Part shown: positions 9,286 to 18,636 of the stretch, in pieces
How positions within the stretch are numbered: position 1 is the stretch's first letter
Layout of the letters: each line of letters begins with the position of its first letter
Assembly (NCBI GenBank): GCA_023382975.1
Contig: JAHDXO010000015.1
Coordinates: 113,793 to 177,792 of the forward strand
Direction of reading: 5' to 3'
DNA length: 64,000 nucleotides
From: Pirellulaceae bacterium
GTDB taxonomy: Bacteria > Planctomycetota > Planctomycetia > Pirellulales > Pirellulaceae
Position numbers and translations under genes: made by a program
Notes under the pieces: model-generated
What the model was told of the DNA's origin: nothing
Seen by the model: only the letters and a program-made list of their open reading frames with translations
Databases searched by the model: none

Positions 9286-9903
9286 CTACTTCCGCCGCAG
9301 CCGCATGGGCTTCGAGTCGTGGTAGGTCAGCAGCAGCGCTCCGCGGGCCGCGTACTTGTGGAACATCCGAGCGATTAGCGGCTCGTCGTTCGGCCAGGGG
9401 TACGTGAAGATGATGTCGAAGTCGCGGACTTCCAGTCCCAGGTCGTCGTACGTTCGATCGGCCTGGGTGTTCAGCGACAGTCCGCCGTCCTGGTTGGTGA
9501 AGGCCCGGTCGAGCATCCGGTCGGCGCCCCGCGGAACGAAACTGCCGTGAGCCAGGACGACGGGGATGTCGAAATCGGCGGCCAACTGCAGGGACGCGTC
9601 GAACAATTCCCGGTCGATCTCGATGCCGTACGCGTCGAACCGCAGCATCGCGGCCAACGCCGCCACGACTCCCAAGCCGCTGCCCCATTCACAGAACGAG
9701 TTCCCGCACGCCAGATGATTGTCGCGAATGAATCGCAACGCCTGATAGACGGCCACGAAGTCGCTGGGAACAAATCCGCTGAACAATCCGGGCAACCGCT
9801 CAGTATGCACGCTCACGCGCCGCCCGGCCTCCTCCAAGAATTCCGCCACCTCGGCCGGCACCTCGGTCGAACCCACACGCAAAGGAATCTCCGTCAACCG
9901 CAT
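9286..9903 (-). CDS. Class I SAM-dependent methyltransferase-like protein
   Basis: A 205-residue protein. The segment NSFCEWGSGLGVVAALAAML (about 68-87) fits motif I of the Rossmann-fold methyltransferases (E/DxGxGxG-like), followed by YGIEIDRELFDAS, where the acidic residue at the end of strand 2 would bind the SAM ribose. Later FDIIFTYPWPNDEP fits the motif IV position. The start at 9903 (MRLTEIPLRVG) is chosen because the 26 residues encoded further upstream look non-coding. Substrate unknown; it stands alone, with the immune-like operon downstream in the same direction after a gap of about 130 bases. Confidence 0.65.
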   Translation of the reverse strand: MRLTEIPLRVGSTEVPAEVAEFLEEAGRRVSVHTERLPGLFSGFVPSDFVAVYQALRFIRDNHLACGNSFCEWGSGLGVVAALAAMLRFDAYGIEIDRELFDASLQLAADFDIPVVLAHGSFVPRGADRMLDRAFTNQDGGLSLNTQADRTYDDLGLEVRDFDIIFTYPWPNDEPLIARMFHKYAARGALLLTYHDSKPMRLRRK

Positions 9904-10035
9904 CGCAACCGCCCGTTTTCCGTTACAAAGATTGCCAAATGGGAATTCATCAATCCGCAGCACCCGCGCCGCGGGACACAATATACGACACCATCACGAG
10001 AGGCTCTGTAACCCGCGGCATTGACCGGCACACAA

Positions 10036-13000
10036 TCAGCGACCTTCGGTTGGCGCGGCTTCGGAAGAATCGGATGGCCAAGTTGTCGACGGGAGTGGAT
10101 TCCACGCCCTTGCCCACTCGTCGATTCTGTCCGCAATGGCGGTCACGTCCAGTGAAAACGCTGCGGCTGCTTCATCTTGGAATGGATGCTCAACTAGCTT
10201 CTTGCCGTGAATCCGAAGCTTCGCTTCGGTTACCTCAAACTCCCCGCAGACATTGACCAGTGCCACGGCATCTTTCAGGAACGACTCGACGTTCGGCGGA
10301 GTTCCGGCCGGCGTTTCGGGACTGGCTGGGGCCGACGGATCGGCTTCTTGTTCTTCGATGTCGAGCGTGCGCATAATCCGGCTTGAAAAACTGATATGCT
10401 CCTGGATGAAGCGAATTTGTGCGGGGCTCAATCCGAGTTCCTTCGATCGCGCCGAGAGTTCCTTTCCGACACGCCGCACCGCCGGACCGAGTTCGCGCAT
10501 ACGTTGAACCAAAGGTTGAACTGATCGTGCCTGCGCTTCGATTGCTCGCACCAAATCTCCAGGGTCCAAATCGAGTTGCCGTACCGGCAGCGGCTGCGTG
10601 CGTTTCGACCAGAATTGCGGCTGCTGCCGACCATCCGAGTTCTGACGGACGTAATCCGCAAGCTCTGACAGGGTGACAACGCCGTCAGAGTCTGCATCGG
10701 CCGCTCCACGAAGCCCGCGGACCAGAATTGTCGTGAAAGATCCACCGTCGCCAGTATCAATGCCCTTTTGATCGGCCGCGCATGAAGTCAGCACATGGAG
10801 ATTTGCTGACTTCTTCCCGTCGGATGTTTCCGCTTCAAGCGACACTGCAGCGCCCGAATGGGCACAGTCAAGAAGGACGAGCACTTGGCAAGGCATGGTG
10901 CTGAAGAGTTCGCGAAGTTCTTCCCATGGAACCGCCCGATCATGAAGAAGAAGGGCCAGTTGCTGCTTCTCGTTTGATCCTAAGATCTGACCGCCGTGCC
11001 CTGAGAAATGGAAGACGAAAAGGTCGTCGGGACGTAAAATGCTGTCATGCGGCAGGCGACGAATTATGGAAAAGACACGATCGTGGCTACACGCTTGATC
11101 AAGAAGTACCTCCTGCCAACCGGAGCCATCGAGCAATACGCTTCGCATGTTTCTCACGTCAGTTGGCGGTCCGGCGAGCGGTGAAGCCCGCCAACCGGAA
11201 CTTGGTGATGGAGCGGCGACACCGCAAAGCAACGCGTAGGTTTTGCTCTCGGATGTCCATGCCACTTCATCGAGTTGGTGATCACCGAACCGTAGGCGAG
11301 CAACAATGTCAAAATCCGGGCGCTCACTGGATACCGGCACTCCATCCCAGGTGAAGCGTTTCCGGTGAAATCCCTTCGCAGAATCCGTATCGATCGACTC
11401 GTCATCTACCACTGCGACGTCGAAATCGAGCGTCTTGCCGTTGAACAAAACGTCGACCTGCAAATGTCTCCAGACAGAGGGAAGCTCCGATGTTAGCTCC
11501 AGTGTGAAGTCGACGGTTCGGGTCCCATCGTTATCGTGGACGACTACATCTTGGATTTGGATGCGAGCAAGACCGTTCCTGGCTTCGTCCCATGCGTCAA
11601 GAACTGTGGGAGCGACGACAAAAGGGGACCTCGACAGCAGATTGTGGCAATCTGCAAGCAGTTTTGCGACGTCGGATGCGTCTTCACTTCCCTTATGTGC
11701 CGCCAGCGCCATGGCGAGGAAGGCACTTGCCGGAAGCCGCACCGCCTCGTTCTCGTGCTGGCAGAGCGGTTTGAGGGTTTTGATCGCATCTTCGGTTTTC
11801 GTCATGCGGTACTGGGCGATCCCTCGCGTCACTTCAAAGTGCGGATCGGGCTTCTGACTGCCCGCCTCTGCCAACTGGTTGACTTTTGTCAATGCCCATT
11901 CATAGGTTTTTGCGGGAAGTCCGGGACGTGAAAGGAGTTGACGCAGTTGGTTGTGCAAACGGGAAGTTGGATCGGCTCCAGAGACGGCCGTCCGGTTGCG
12001 GAGCAACCGAATCGCCCATTGCTTCTCCGACAACGAGAGTTGTGCGTCGTTCCGAATCGCTCGCTCTGTGTCCTCGAATCGCAGGTGGCTCAGAAGCTGC
12101 TCATCCGCTGTTTGACATGCCTGTTCGAAGCCCTCGCGGTCGAGATCGTGGACCGATTCCCATGTGTTCAGGACTCCGTTTGAATGCAGCGACGCAACTA
12201 GCGTACCGTCGGCCGAAGCGGCGAGGGCAATCACCTCGGCAAAACCGTCGGTCCCTTCGCGAGGTGGAATCGTCAGCACATCTACGCCGGTCTTGCCGTT
12301 CCACAGTTTCAGCATGGATCCATCGCTGCCGAGGACACGAAGCGGGCGCTGGCCTACGTCGGGTTTCGCCGGAGTTTTGGCTGAACCTTTGGCGAAGGCG
12401 ACGGCAGGAAATGGCTGCAATACTACGAGGCCAGCCGGCAGGGACGTCATTCGTCGAAAGTAGAAGGACTTTTCCTTGGCTTCCACAATCGTCGTTCCGT
12501 CCTGAACCTCCCAAGGCACCAGATTCCAGGCATCTTCCCCATCGCGCAAGGTGGTGAAAAAACAGTCGCCCGCGGGAGCAAAGGCGATGCTCTCCACCGA
12601 AAACGGCACAGCGACACTATGCAAAGCACGGCATCGGAATGCATCAAAGAGGTACAAGGTATCAGCGGCCTGGAGATCTCCCTGATTCGACGCCGAAGAC
12701 CTGCGCGTCACCGCGAGCAGAGTCTTTCCTTCGGCATCGAAAGCCAGAAAGCTAGGAATCTCATTCTCCGGTAGCGGAAGATCATCTTTCTTGCCGTCTG
12801 CCTGCGACCATAGAACGACCTTGCCCGGCACTCCAACCGCTAGGTTACTGGGACACATTGCCGGTGCAACGGCGAGGCAGATCGGCGCCGCATCGAGGTG
12901 AAACAGAGGGCCGAATTCTGCCTCGTCGCCGGTCCCATTTGCGATGCCCAGCGTTGCGACGCCTGTCGCACTCGCGATTACCAACTGCGATCCATCCCCC

Positions 13001-16000
13001 CAGAATCGCACGCGCGGAACGGTTCCTGCAGCATTCGGCGGCAGAGACACGTCCGTCAACTTGCGGCCAGTCAGTGTGTCCCAGCATTGAATCCTTTCGT
13101 CGCGGAAAACGATGGTCCTCGAACCATCCGCGGAAATATCCAGTTGTGGTTCGCTCCAGTCGCGGAAAACGACGATCCTCGAACCATCCGCGGAAATGTC
13201 CAGTTGTGCTTCGCTCCAAGCCACTCTGCCATCGTCCGATCCTTCCAACGAGTCGACTACGATTCCACATGGAAATTGCCGAGTGGGATGCCATACCTGG
13301 ATCTTGCCGTCAAGTCCGGTGGTCACAAGGTGGTCGCTATCGCCGGCAGTGAGAAGATCCAGATGCCGTTGACGCCATTTGGGAATCATTCCCAGGAGCC
13401 GGTCTCTATTGGAAGGCGGGTTTTGAATGCCGTTATCGAAATCGGCCAGATCACGAATGTCAAAGCACGCGATGACACCCTTGTCACCCATGCTGAAGAG
13501 TACTTCGCCACGCCGGTCAAAGGCAATCCGGTGGTGATCATTCGTAGGCGGAAGCGTTTGCAGTTCCACTGGTACACCGAGAGGCAAGCCGTACGAGGAG
13601 CTCGTCTGCGTCTGGGATGCCCGTCCCGGAAACGGCACGGGCAGACCCTTGATCTGCCCATGACTCAAAGCCACTCCCAACCAACGTCCCGACGGGTGGA
13701 ACACCAAGTCGCGAACTTGTCCACCGATTGGAACTCGGGGCTGTGAAATCGGCACAGCACTTGTGTCCCAAAGAACAACGGCATCGCCGTCCGCGACAGC
13801 TAGCCACGTTCGGTCAGGGCTCACGGAAAACGCATTGATGTCCGGGCCTTCACGCTGCGACACCGGGTTCCCTGTGGCAACGTCGTAGAATCCCAGCCCT
13901 TTGTTTTTGTGTGCCACGGCAATCAGCTTGTCGCTGCGACAAAAGGCGATCCGCTGGATCGGTCCAGGGCAGGACAGTCTGCGGTCCACCTCGGTGAAGT
14001 TGCGATTCCAAAGGAACAACTTGCCGCTGGCATCGCCGCTGGCCAGTTCTCCGTTCCGGGCAAACGTCAGCGTGGTTACGGCAACTGTGTGCTTGCCAGG
14101 CAAAGTATGTTCCCATTCCAGCTTACCGTCGGTGAACCTCCAGATTTTGATGGTCGGTCGGCGATCTTCCTCGCGAGCGCCTTTCGACGGAGTTGGCATG
14201 CTCGGTCGGGGATTGTCCGCACGGGTTTCTTTCGACTTGGATTCGTAACCGGCGGTGGCGATCCGCTCCCCATCCTCGTTGATTGCCACCGCCGTGATTC
14301 CTCCCTCATGGGTATACTGGTCCACCAGGGGTTTGAATGACGCCCCCCAACCAGCCTGGACGAAATTCCATTCCCAGCCCAGGTACTTCGATTCGACTGC
14401 GCCGCGTTCCGAGGTGACCATCGACTTGGCGGCCTCGGCATCATAAGTCAGCCGGAGCGTGTCATACGCTCGGCCAACCCGATCGACGCTCAGGCGTTCT
14501 TCATTGACAGCCGTCTGCTCTTCTGCCGTCGTTCTCGCGTTTTGGGCGGCGCGTTCAGCGTTCCAAGCCCACAGAAAAAAAACGACCGCAACGGCAGCAA
14601 CGCCTGCCGCTGCCCAAAATGCATGCTTGAATCGCCGTTGCGAGGCTGCCAAACGGTTCGCGGCTTCCGCCTGCTGTTCCGCTCGGACTCGCTGTTCTTC
14701 GGCAACCTGTCTTGCCAAGTGTAATTCGCGCCCACGCCGCTCGGCCTCCTGCCGCTTCTCTTCGACATCCGCCGTCTCGCTTTCCCTCAGAAACGTTCGC
14801 GTCAGGTCGAACGCTCCCGGTTCGTACCGTTCCGCCCACGCAGCGTTGGGCTGCCGTTCCTTCCACCAGCGGGCCAAAAAAGCCAATTCGGGATCTTTGA
14901 GCAAGCCGCCCGAACCGTCCCGCTTCAGATAGGCCGAACTCGCCAGGCGGCGATAGAGACGGGCGCTGTTTTCCTCGGCCTTCAACCATTCGGCCAATTC
15001 GTGCCACTGACGAATTAACGCCTCGTGGCTGATGTCGATTTTGGTCTCGGGTGCCAACTCGCGGTTCGACGGAGGCATCAAAAAACACCGATCACTGCGT
15101 CGGAACGCCTCGACCACGGAGGTCACTTCGGCTATCGAATAACCCGATTCTTCGGCCAGTTGTTGGATGGTCGCGGGACGACGGATATCCTGCCCGTCGG
15201 CTCCGCGTGTGCAGAGACCTCGGAAGACGCCTTCGACGAGCGTCTCCTGCCCGAGCAGTCGGAATTCCTGCAGGGCTTCATCTGCGTGTCGCGACAACGC
15301 ACTCTTCAGGCCGCCCACCAAGTCGTAGTCTTCCAGGCGAAGTTCCGTTGCATTTCCAGGACGGAGTTCACGTGATTTCTGCCACGTGCGAAACAAGGCG
15401 TGTTGAACGATCGGCAACTCATCACGGTTGGTGCCGACGTCGTTCAGTATCCGCTGGACCAGGCCCGGAGCAACCGAACCGCTGAACGGAGGCTGCTGCA
15501 AAGGGCGTTCGATGGCTTCCGCCAGTTGGGTCAGCGTGAATCGCGGCGTGAGATACTGACTCTGGTTGATGGCCTGGGGCAGTCCCTCGAAGACATCGCA
15601 GTCACCGAGAAAGTCGGTGCGCATGGTGAGCATGACATAAACCGGACGCCGCGACTGCTTCGCGGTCTGTAGCAACATTTGCACAAACGCGGCTGCATCG
15701 TCGCGTTGCCGAGTCGCCGTGTGTCCGGCCGTCCCGTCTTGCGTCCGGAACCGGAATAGTTCCTCGAATTGGTCCACCAACAGCAACACGTTGGTCCGCT
15801 CGGGCAGGGCTGCATCCCGCAGCGTCTCGACAAATCCAAACGGACTGCTTCGCAAGACCACTTCGGTCAGGGCAACTTCGCCGTCGTGAAATCGATGCAC
15901 GGGGGCATCGGGCCACAGCCGGCGCTGCGTGGCATCGGCTAGGTTGTGGTACGGCGCGTCGCCGGGGCGCAGAATGACAAAACGCCAATCATCAGATCGA

Positions 16001-16242
16001 GCGGTGAGCAACTTACCGCTTTCCAACGCCGGAACTAAGCCCGCCAGCACCAGCGACGATTTTCCGCCTCCGCTGGGCCCCACGACGGCAAGAAAGCGGC
16101 GGTTCTCCAGCACGGTCAGCATGTCCGCGACTGGCTCGTCACGTCCGAAGAATATGCGCGATTCGTGAGGCTGAAAGGGACGCAATCCCGGATAGGGCGC
16201 CTGAATCGGTTTCGTGAACAACGGCGAAGCGATACGGGTCAT
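10036..16242 (-). CDS. nSTAND-type NTPase / WD40 repeats / caspase-like peptidase fusion (2068 aa)
   Basis: N-terminal P-loop NTPase of the nSTAND1 type: PYPGLRPFQPHESRIFFGRD (17-36), Walker A GPSGGGKS (55-62) and Walker B with its following signature NVLLLVDQFEELFRF (151-165). An Arg/Glu-rich coiled coil (about 490-540) leads to one transmembrane helix (about 541-560), then a long WD40-like beta-propeller region (from about 640 to about 1400), a helical and beta stretch, and a caspase/metacaspase-like domain from about 1669 with catalytic His1749 (FHFSGHGG) and Cys1793 (VLLLDCAHSG). A 275-residue, mostly helical tail follows. The ATG at 16242 overlaps the stop of the TIR gene by 4 bases (ATGA), implying coupled translation. 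Family knowledge: STAND proteins sense a trigger, use NTP to oligomerise and activate an effector. I infer a membrane-tethered immune or cell-death protease; the target is unknown. Confidence 0.85.
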   Translation of the reverse strand: MTRIASPLFTKPIQAPYPGLRPFQPHESRIFFGRDEPVADMLTVLENRRFLAVVGPSGGGKSSLVLAGLVPALESGKLLTARSDDWRFVILRPGDAPYHNLADATQRRLWPDAPVHRFHDGEVALTEVVLRSSPFGFVETLRDAALPERTNVLLLVDQFEELFRFRTQDGTAGHTATRQRDDAAAFVQMLLQTAKQSRRPVYVMLTMRTDFLGDCDVFEGLPQAINQSQYLTPRFTLTQLAEAIERPLQQPPFSGSVAPGLVQRILNDVGTNRDELPIVQHALFRTWQKSRELRPGNATELRLEDYDLVGGLKSALSRHADEALQEFRLLGQETLVEGVFRGLCTRGADGQDIRRPATIQQLAEESGYSIAEVTSVVEAFRRSDRCFLMPPSNRELAPETKIDISHEALIRQWHELAEWLKAEENSARLYRRLASSAYLKRDGSGGLLKDPELAFLARWWKERQPNAAWAERYEPGAFDLTRTFLRESETADVEEKRQEAERRGRELHLARQVAEEQRVRAEQQAEAANRLAASQRRFKHAFWAAAGVAAVAVVFFLWAWNAERAAQNARTTAEEQTAVNEERLSVDRVGRAYDTLRLTYDAEAAKSMVTSERGAVESKYLGWEWNFVQAGWGASFKPLVDQYTHEGGITAVAINEDGERIATAGYESKSKETRADNPRPSMPTPSKGAREEDRRPTIKIWRFTDGKLEWEHTLPGKHTVAVTTLTFARNGELASGDASGKLFLWNRNFTEVDRRLSCPGPIQRIAFCRSDKLIAVAHKNKGLGFYDVATGNPVSQREGPDINAFSVSPDRTWLAVADGDAVVLWDTSAVPISQPRVPIGGQVRDLVFHPSGRWLGVALSHGQIKGLPVPFPGRASQTQTSSSYGLPLGVPVELQTLPPTNDHHRIAFDRRGEVLFSMGDKGVIACFDIRDLADFDNGIQNPPSNRDRLLGMIPKWRQRHLDLLTAGDSDHLVTTGLDGKIQVWHPTRQFPCGIVVDSLEGSDDGRVAWSEAQLDISADGSRIVVFRDWSEPQLDISADGSRTIVFRDERIQCWDTLTGRKLTDVSLPPNAAGTVPRVRFWGDGSQLVIASATGVATLGIANGTGDEAEFGPLFHLDAAPICLAVAPAMCPSNLAVGVPGKVVLWSQADGKKDDLPLPENEIPSFLAFDAEGKTLLAVTRRSSASNQGDLQAADTLYLFDAFRCRALHSVAVPFSVESIAFAPAGDCFFTTLRDGEDAWNLVPWEVQDGTTIVEAKEKSFYFRRMTSLPAGLVVLQPFPAVAFAKGSAKTPAKPDVGQRPLRVLGSDGSMLKLWNGKTGVDVLTIPPREGTDGFAEVIALAASADGTLVASLHSNGVLNTWESVHDLDREGFEQACQTADEQLLSHLRFEDTERAIRNDAQLSLSEKQWAIRLLRNRTAVSGADPTSRLHNQLRQLLSRPGLPAKTYEWALTKVNQLAEAGSQKPDPHFEVTRGIAQYRMTKTEDAIKTLKPLCQHENEAVRLPASAFLAMALAAHKGSEDASDVAKLLADCHNLLSRSPFVVAPTVLDAWDEARNGLARIQIQDVVVHDNDGTRTVDFTLELTSELPSVWRHLQVDVLFNGKTLDFDVAVVDDESIDTDSAKGFHRKRFTWDGVPVSSERPDFDIVARLRFGDHQLDEVAWTSESKTYALLCGVAAPSPSSGWRASPLAGPPTDVRNMRSVLLDGSGWQEVLLDQACSHDRVFSIIRRLPHDSILRPDDLFVFHFSGHGGQILGSNEKQQLALLLHDRAVPWEELRELFSTMPCQVLVLLDCAHSGAAVSLEAETSDGKKSANLHVLTSCAADQKGIDTGDGGSFTTILVRGLRGAADADSDGVVTLSELADYVRQNSDGRQQPQFWSKRTQPLPVRQLDLDPGDLVRAIEAQARSVQPLVQRMRELGPAVRRVGKELSARSKELGLSPAQIRFIQEHISFSSRIMRTLDIEEQEADPSAPASPETPAGTPPNVESFLKDAVALVNVCGEFEVTEAKLRIHGKKLVEHPFQDEAAAAFSLDVTAIADRIDEWARAWNPLPSTTWPSDSSEAAPTEGR
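13099..13218. repeat. 60-bp tandem duplication inside the WD40 region
   Basis: Two adjacent 60-base units, 13099-13158 and 13159-13218, differing at 4 positions. They encode two consecutive 20-residue blocks of the fusion protein (about residues 1009-1048), WSEAQLDISADGSRIVVFRD and a near copy. The frame is kept. Confidence 0.9.
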
Positions 16243-17699
16243 GCAGACACCTCGGAACGATGGATGCGAGTCTGAAGCTGGGCCACGAATTCCTGCAGGC
16301 ATTGCTGCTTGCGCGGCTCGATCACGAGCAGACCATCGACCCAGCACGACAGTGAGTCCTCTTCGTCTTCGGGGGCCCGCCATAAGGCACAGGCCCAGCG
16401 GCGTCCGAAGTCAGTAGTCAAAAAGCTCCGCAATTCCTGCAACCGAGCCAACATCCAGGTGCCCGGACAGGTCCGGTAGACCACTAGCAATCCGTGGGCG
16501 GCATACTTCTTGGCAAAATCTTCCAGCGATGTGAATTCCTTGTCCGGGACGCGCAGCGCATCGCACGAGAGCTGTCGGAGCGTTTGGCCGATCTCTTCGG
16601 CAAAGGCCTTGTCGTTCCGATCCGCCCGCAGGACGACCAAGGGCTTCGGACCTTCCAAGCCCGCCGCACGCTCTTGCTGCCGCAGGTTGTGAAACCGACT
16701 CTCGACCTCGGTGCGGACGAGTCCGCGAAACCGCTGCGGATCGCAGTCCCAAATGCCTACCTGGGTGACAAAATCGCGATGATCGGCATCGAGCTTCTGA
16801 AGATCAATTTCCTTCCCGTCTTTGTCGAACTTGTTGAACCATCGCAGCGACGGGAGACCCGCCGCCTGGGCCTGAAGGTATTGCCATCGGTCCCAGCTCT
16901 GCACGTCGTCATCGTCGTGCGGGTCAAACTTGCGTCCCAGCAATTGGACGAAAACCAGCGATCGCCGTAATCCCGTGACAAACGTGCTCTCGTAGTTGTC
17001 CAGTTCGTAGAAGCGATCGCCGGGCCGAACGACTTCCCATTGAAAGGCCCGCAGGTAGGACGTGAGCTGATCGGCATGGTCTCCGAGTCCCGGCGCTGGT
17101 TCGGCCAGAAAGACAGTCGGCCTGGATGATAGCTGCGGGGAGAATTCGGCTTCCGCCACGGATGGAACGTCTGCGGGTTGCGTTTTGAGTTCCTCCAGTT
17201 TCGCCCCGATTTCCATGCGGAGGATATTCATTTTCGTTCTGAAGGCGTCGCTTTCAGGTTCAAGGGCGTCTACATACTTGTCTTCGGGCGATTTGGCGAA
17301 GAATTCGTAGCCGAGCTTCTCCCCGACGAACTTCTGGAACTCGGCCGGACTAACGTCGTCGTACCGGACGGGGAAGATACGCCCGGTGAGTCCTCGGTCA
17401 GCATTCGCAGCCTGGAATTCAAGGCACTCCTTCTGGCACCACGGTCGTGTAACGTAACTTCGCGAGACTACGGCAACGAGAACCGCCGTGCTTCGGATAC
17501 TGCGGGTGATTTCCGGCGTAAGGTCGTCATTTCCCTGCAATGAGTCGGTGTCTCGAAAGAAGACGGCTCCAGGCGGCACGCGCTCCTTCAGACGGGCTTC
17601 AAGCTGTTGACGGAACTTGGTTATCCAGCCTGCATGATTGTTGGCCTGCGAGTAACTGATGAACACGTCAGAGTCGAAGCCGGGAACGTACGGTTCCAT
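16239..17699 (-). CDS. TIR-domain protein with additional TIR-like units (486 aa)
   Basis: The N-terminal TIR domain opens with FDSDVFISYSQANN (8-21), continues with FFRDTDSLQGNDDL and RSTAVLVAVVSRSYVTRP, and has the WCQKE motif whose Glu91 sits where the catalytic glutamate of NAD-cleaving TIR domains lies. Two weaker Rossmann-like units follow: about 203-340 (PTVFLAEPAPGLGDHADQL) and about 355-480 (KPLVVLRADRNDKAFAEEI); both look like degenerate TIR-like domains without a clear catalytic Glu. The ATG at 17699 is preferred over an in-frame start at 17726 because an AGGG lies just upstream and the domain starts soon after. The stop overlaps the start of the nSTAND/caspase gene. Possible roles: NADase effector or adaptor for the STAND partner. 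Confidence 0.85.
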   Translation of the reverse strand: MEPYVPGFDSDVFISYSQANNHAGWITKFRQQLEARLKERVPPGAVFFRDTDSLQGNDDLTPEITRSIRSTAVLVAVVSRSYVTRPWCQKECLEFQAANADRGLTGRIFPVRYDDVSPAEFQKFVGEKLGYEFFAKSPEDKYVDALEPESDAFRTKMNILRMEIGAKLEELKTQPADVPSVAEAEFSPQLSSRPTVFLAEPAPGLGDHADQLTSYLRAFQWEVVRPGDRFYELDNYESTFVTGLRRSLVFVQLLGRKFDPHDDDDVQSWDRWQYLQAQAAGLPSLRWFNKFDKDGKEIDLQKLDADHRDFVTQVGIWDCDPQRFRGLVRTEVESRFHNLRQQERAAGLEGPKPLVVLRADRNDKAFAEEIGQTLRQLSCDALRVPDKEFTSLEDFAKKYAAHGLLVVYRTCPGTWMLARLQELRSFLTTDFGRRWACALWRAPEDEEDSLSCWVDGLLVIEPRKQQCLQEFVAQLQTRIHRSEVSA

Positions 17700-18183
17700 A
17701 GTTCTGCCCTTGTGGATCGCGATCAAGCGGACCGTTTGTCACTCTTGCCCATCAGCACCGTCGTCGTGTTGTTCATAACTCGTCGAGCTACAGCGTCCTA
17801 CCGTGAATCGAGCCGTATGCCCTCGAAGATGTCCGTTTGATGAGCACGGTAATGAATGAAGTCGCTGGTACAGACGGTGAACACGATTCCAACGACTCAA
17901 TTGAAGTTACCATGACTACATACTAGAGGCAACTGTGTTAGCAGCCCTTGCATCGGGAGATCGGTGCCTTCATCTCGATTTTCGGCAGGTTCCTCATTGG
18001 ACTGCGAATCGAAGCGTGACTCGTCTCGTCGTTCGCCAAGAATCAGCTCGACACCAGCATGAACGGTCTTGATTGTCGAAATCTCCGAAAATCCAGGGAC
18101 GAAAGTGATTGATATTAAAGTCAATGATATTGACGTGCAAAGCAATACCTGTTAGATTGCCGGAAGTTCAAGGGAGCATGGGC
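17700..18183. other. Divergent intergenic region between TIR operon and XRE regulator
   Basis: About 480 bases with no convincing gene; it must hold the promoters of both the TIR/STAND operon (leftward) and the XRE gene (rightward). The right half is AT-rich and contains the palindrome at 18120-18134. No other repeat was recognised. Confidence 0.5.
18110..18134. promoter_or_regulatory. Putative operator upstream of the XRE gene
   Basis: GTCAAT-GAT-ATTGAC (18120-18134) is a perfect 6-bp inverted repeat with a 3-base centre. It overlaps a direct repeat of TGATATT at 18110-18116 and 18125-18131, spaced 15 bases. It lies about 50 bases before the XRE start in an AT-rich pocket, a usual place for autoregulatory binding by this family. 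Function is inferred. Confidence 0.4.
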
Positions 18184-18549
18184 ATGGCGAAGACGAGGCG
18201 GACGGGGATCGAGTGCCAGCGTGTGGAGTTGGGCGGAATCCGTTATGTGATTGTGCGCGAAGCGGTGTTCGACGGACTTTGCCAGCAGGCGGGCGTCGAG
18301 CAGGTTCAGGATTCGTCGTCCGAAGCCGCCGGAGCGGATTTCGCGGCGGATCCGACGTCGCTGGCCACCAAGCTGATCCGTCGTCGACAGGCGGCCGGAT
18401 TGTCCCAGGCCGAACTGGCTCGTCGCGCCGCCATCCGTCCGGAGACGCTCAATCGGATCGAACGCGGCCGGACGACGCCGGACTTCGCGACCGTCCGCAA
18501 GCTCGTTCTCGCCATGGACGCGGCCGAGTTGGAGGGAACGGACCTTTAG
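18184..18549 (+). CDS. XRE-family helix-turn-helix regulator
   Basis: 121 residues. The C-terminal half carries a Cro/C1-type HTH (about 58-118): LIRRRQAAGLSQAELARRAA, then a recognition helix with ETLNRIERGRTTPDFATV. The N-terminal part (GGIRYVIVREAVFDGLCQQA) resembles the short strand-helix segment before the HTH in antitoxin-like regulators. ATG 18184 is preferred to 18178 because AAGGGAG then sits 7 bases upstream. No toxin-like partner is seen next to it: an acyl carrier protein follows after 87 bases. It probably represses itself through the palindrome upstream. It also sits beside the TIR/STAND operon promoter, so control of that operon is possible but unproven. Confidence 0.75.
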   Translation: MAKTRRTGIECQRVELGGIRYVIVREAVFDGLCQQAGVEQVQDSSSEAAGADFAADPTSLATKLIRRRQAAGLSQAELARRAAIRPETLNRIERGRTTPDFATVRKLVLAMDAAELEGTDL

Positions 18550-18636
18550 AGTCGCGTTCGGCGCCCGCGACCCACTCTGGTTGCGGCCGTGCCGCGTAGG
18601 GCTTTTCCCCGTTTTTCAACCTCAAGGAGACGGATC

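Noticed and set aside
15000..17726. Type III CRISPR or retron-like function for the TIR/STAND pair
   Set aside because: No reverse transcriptase, Cas protein or ncRNA-like structure nearby.
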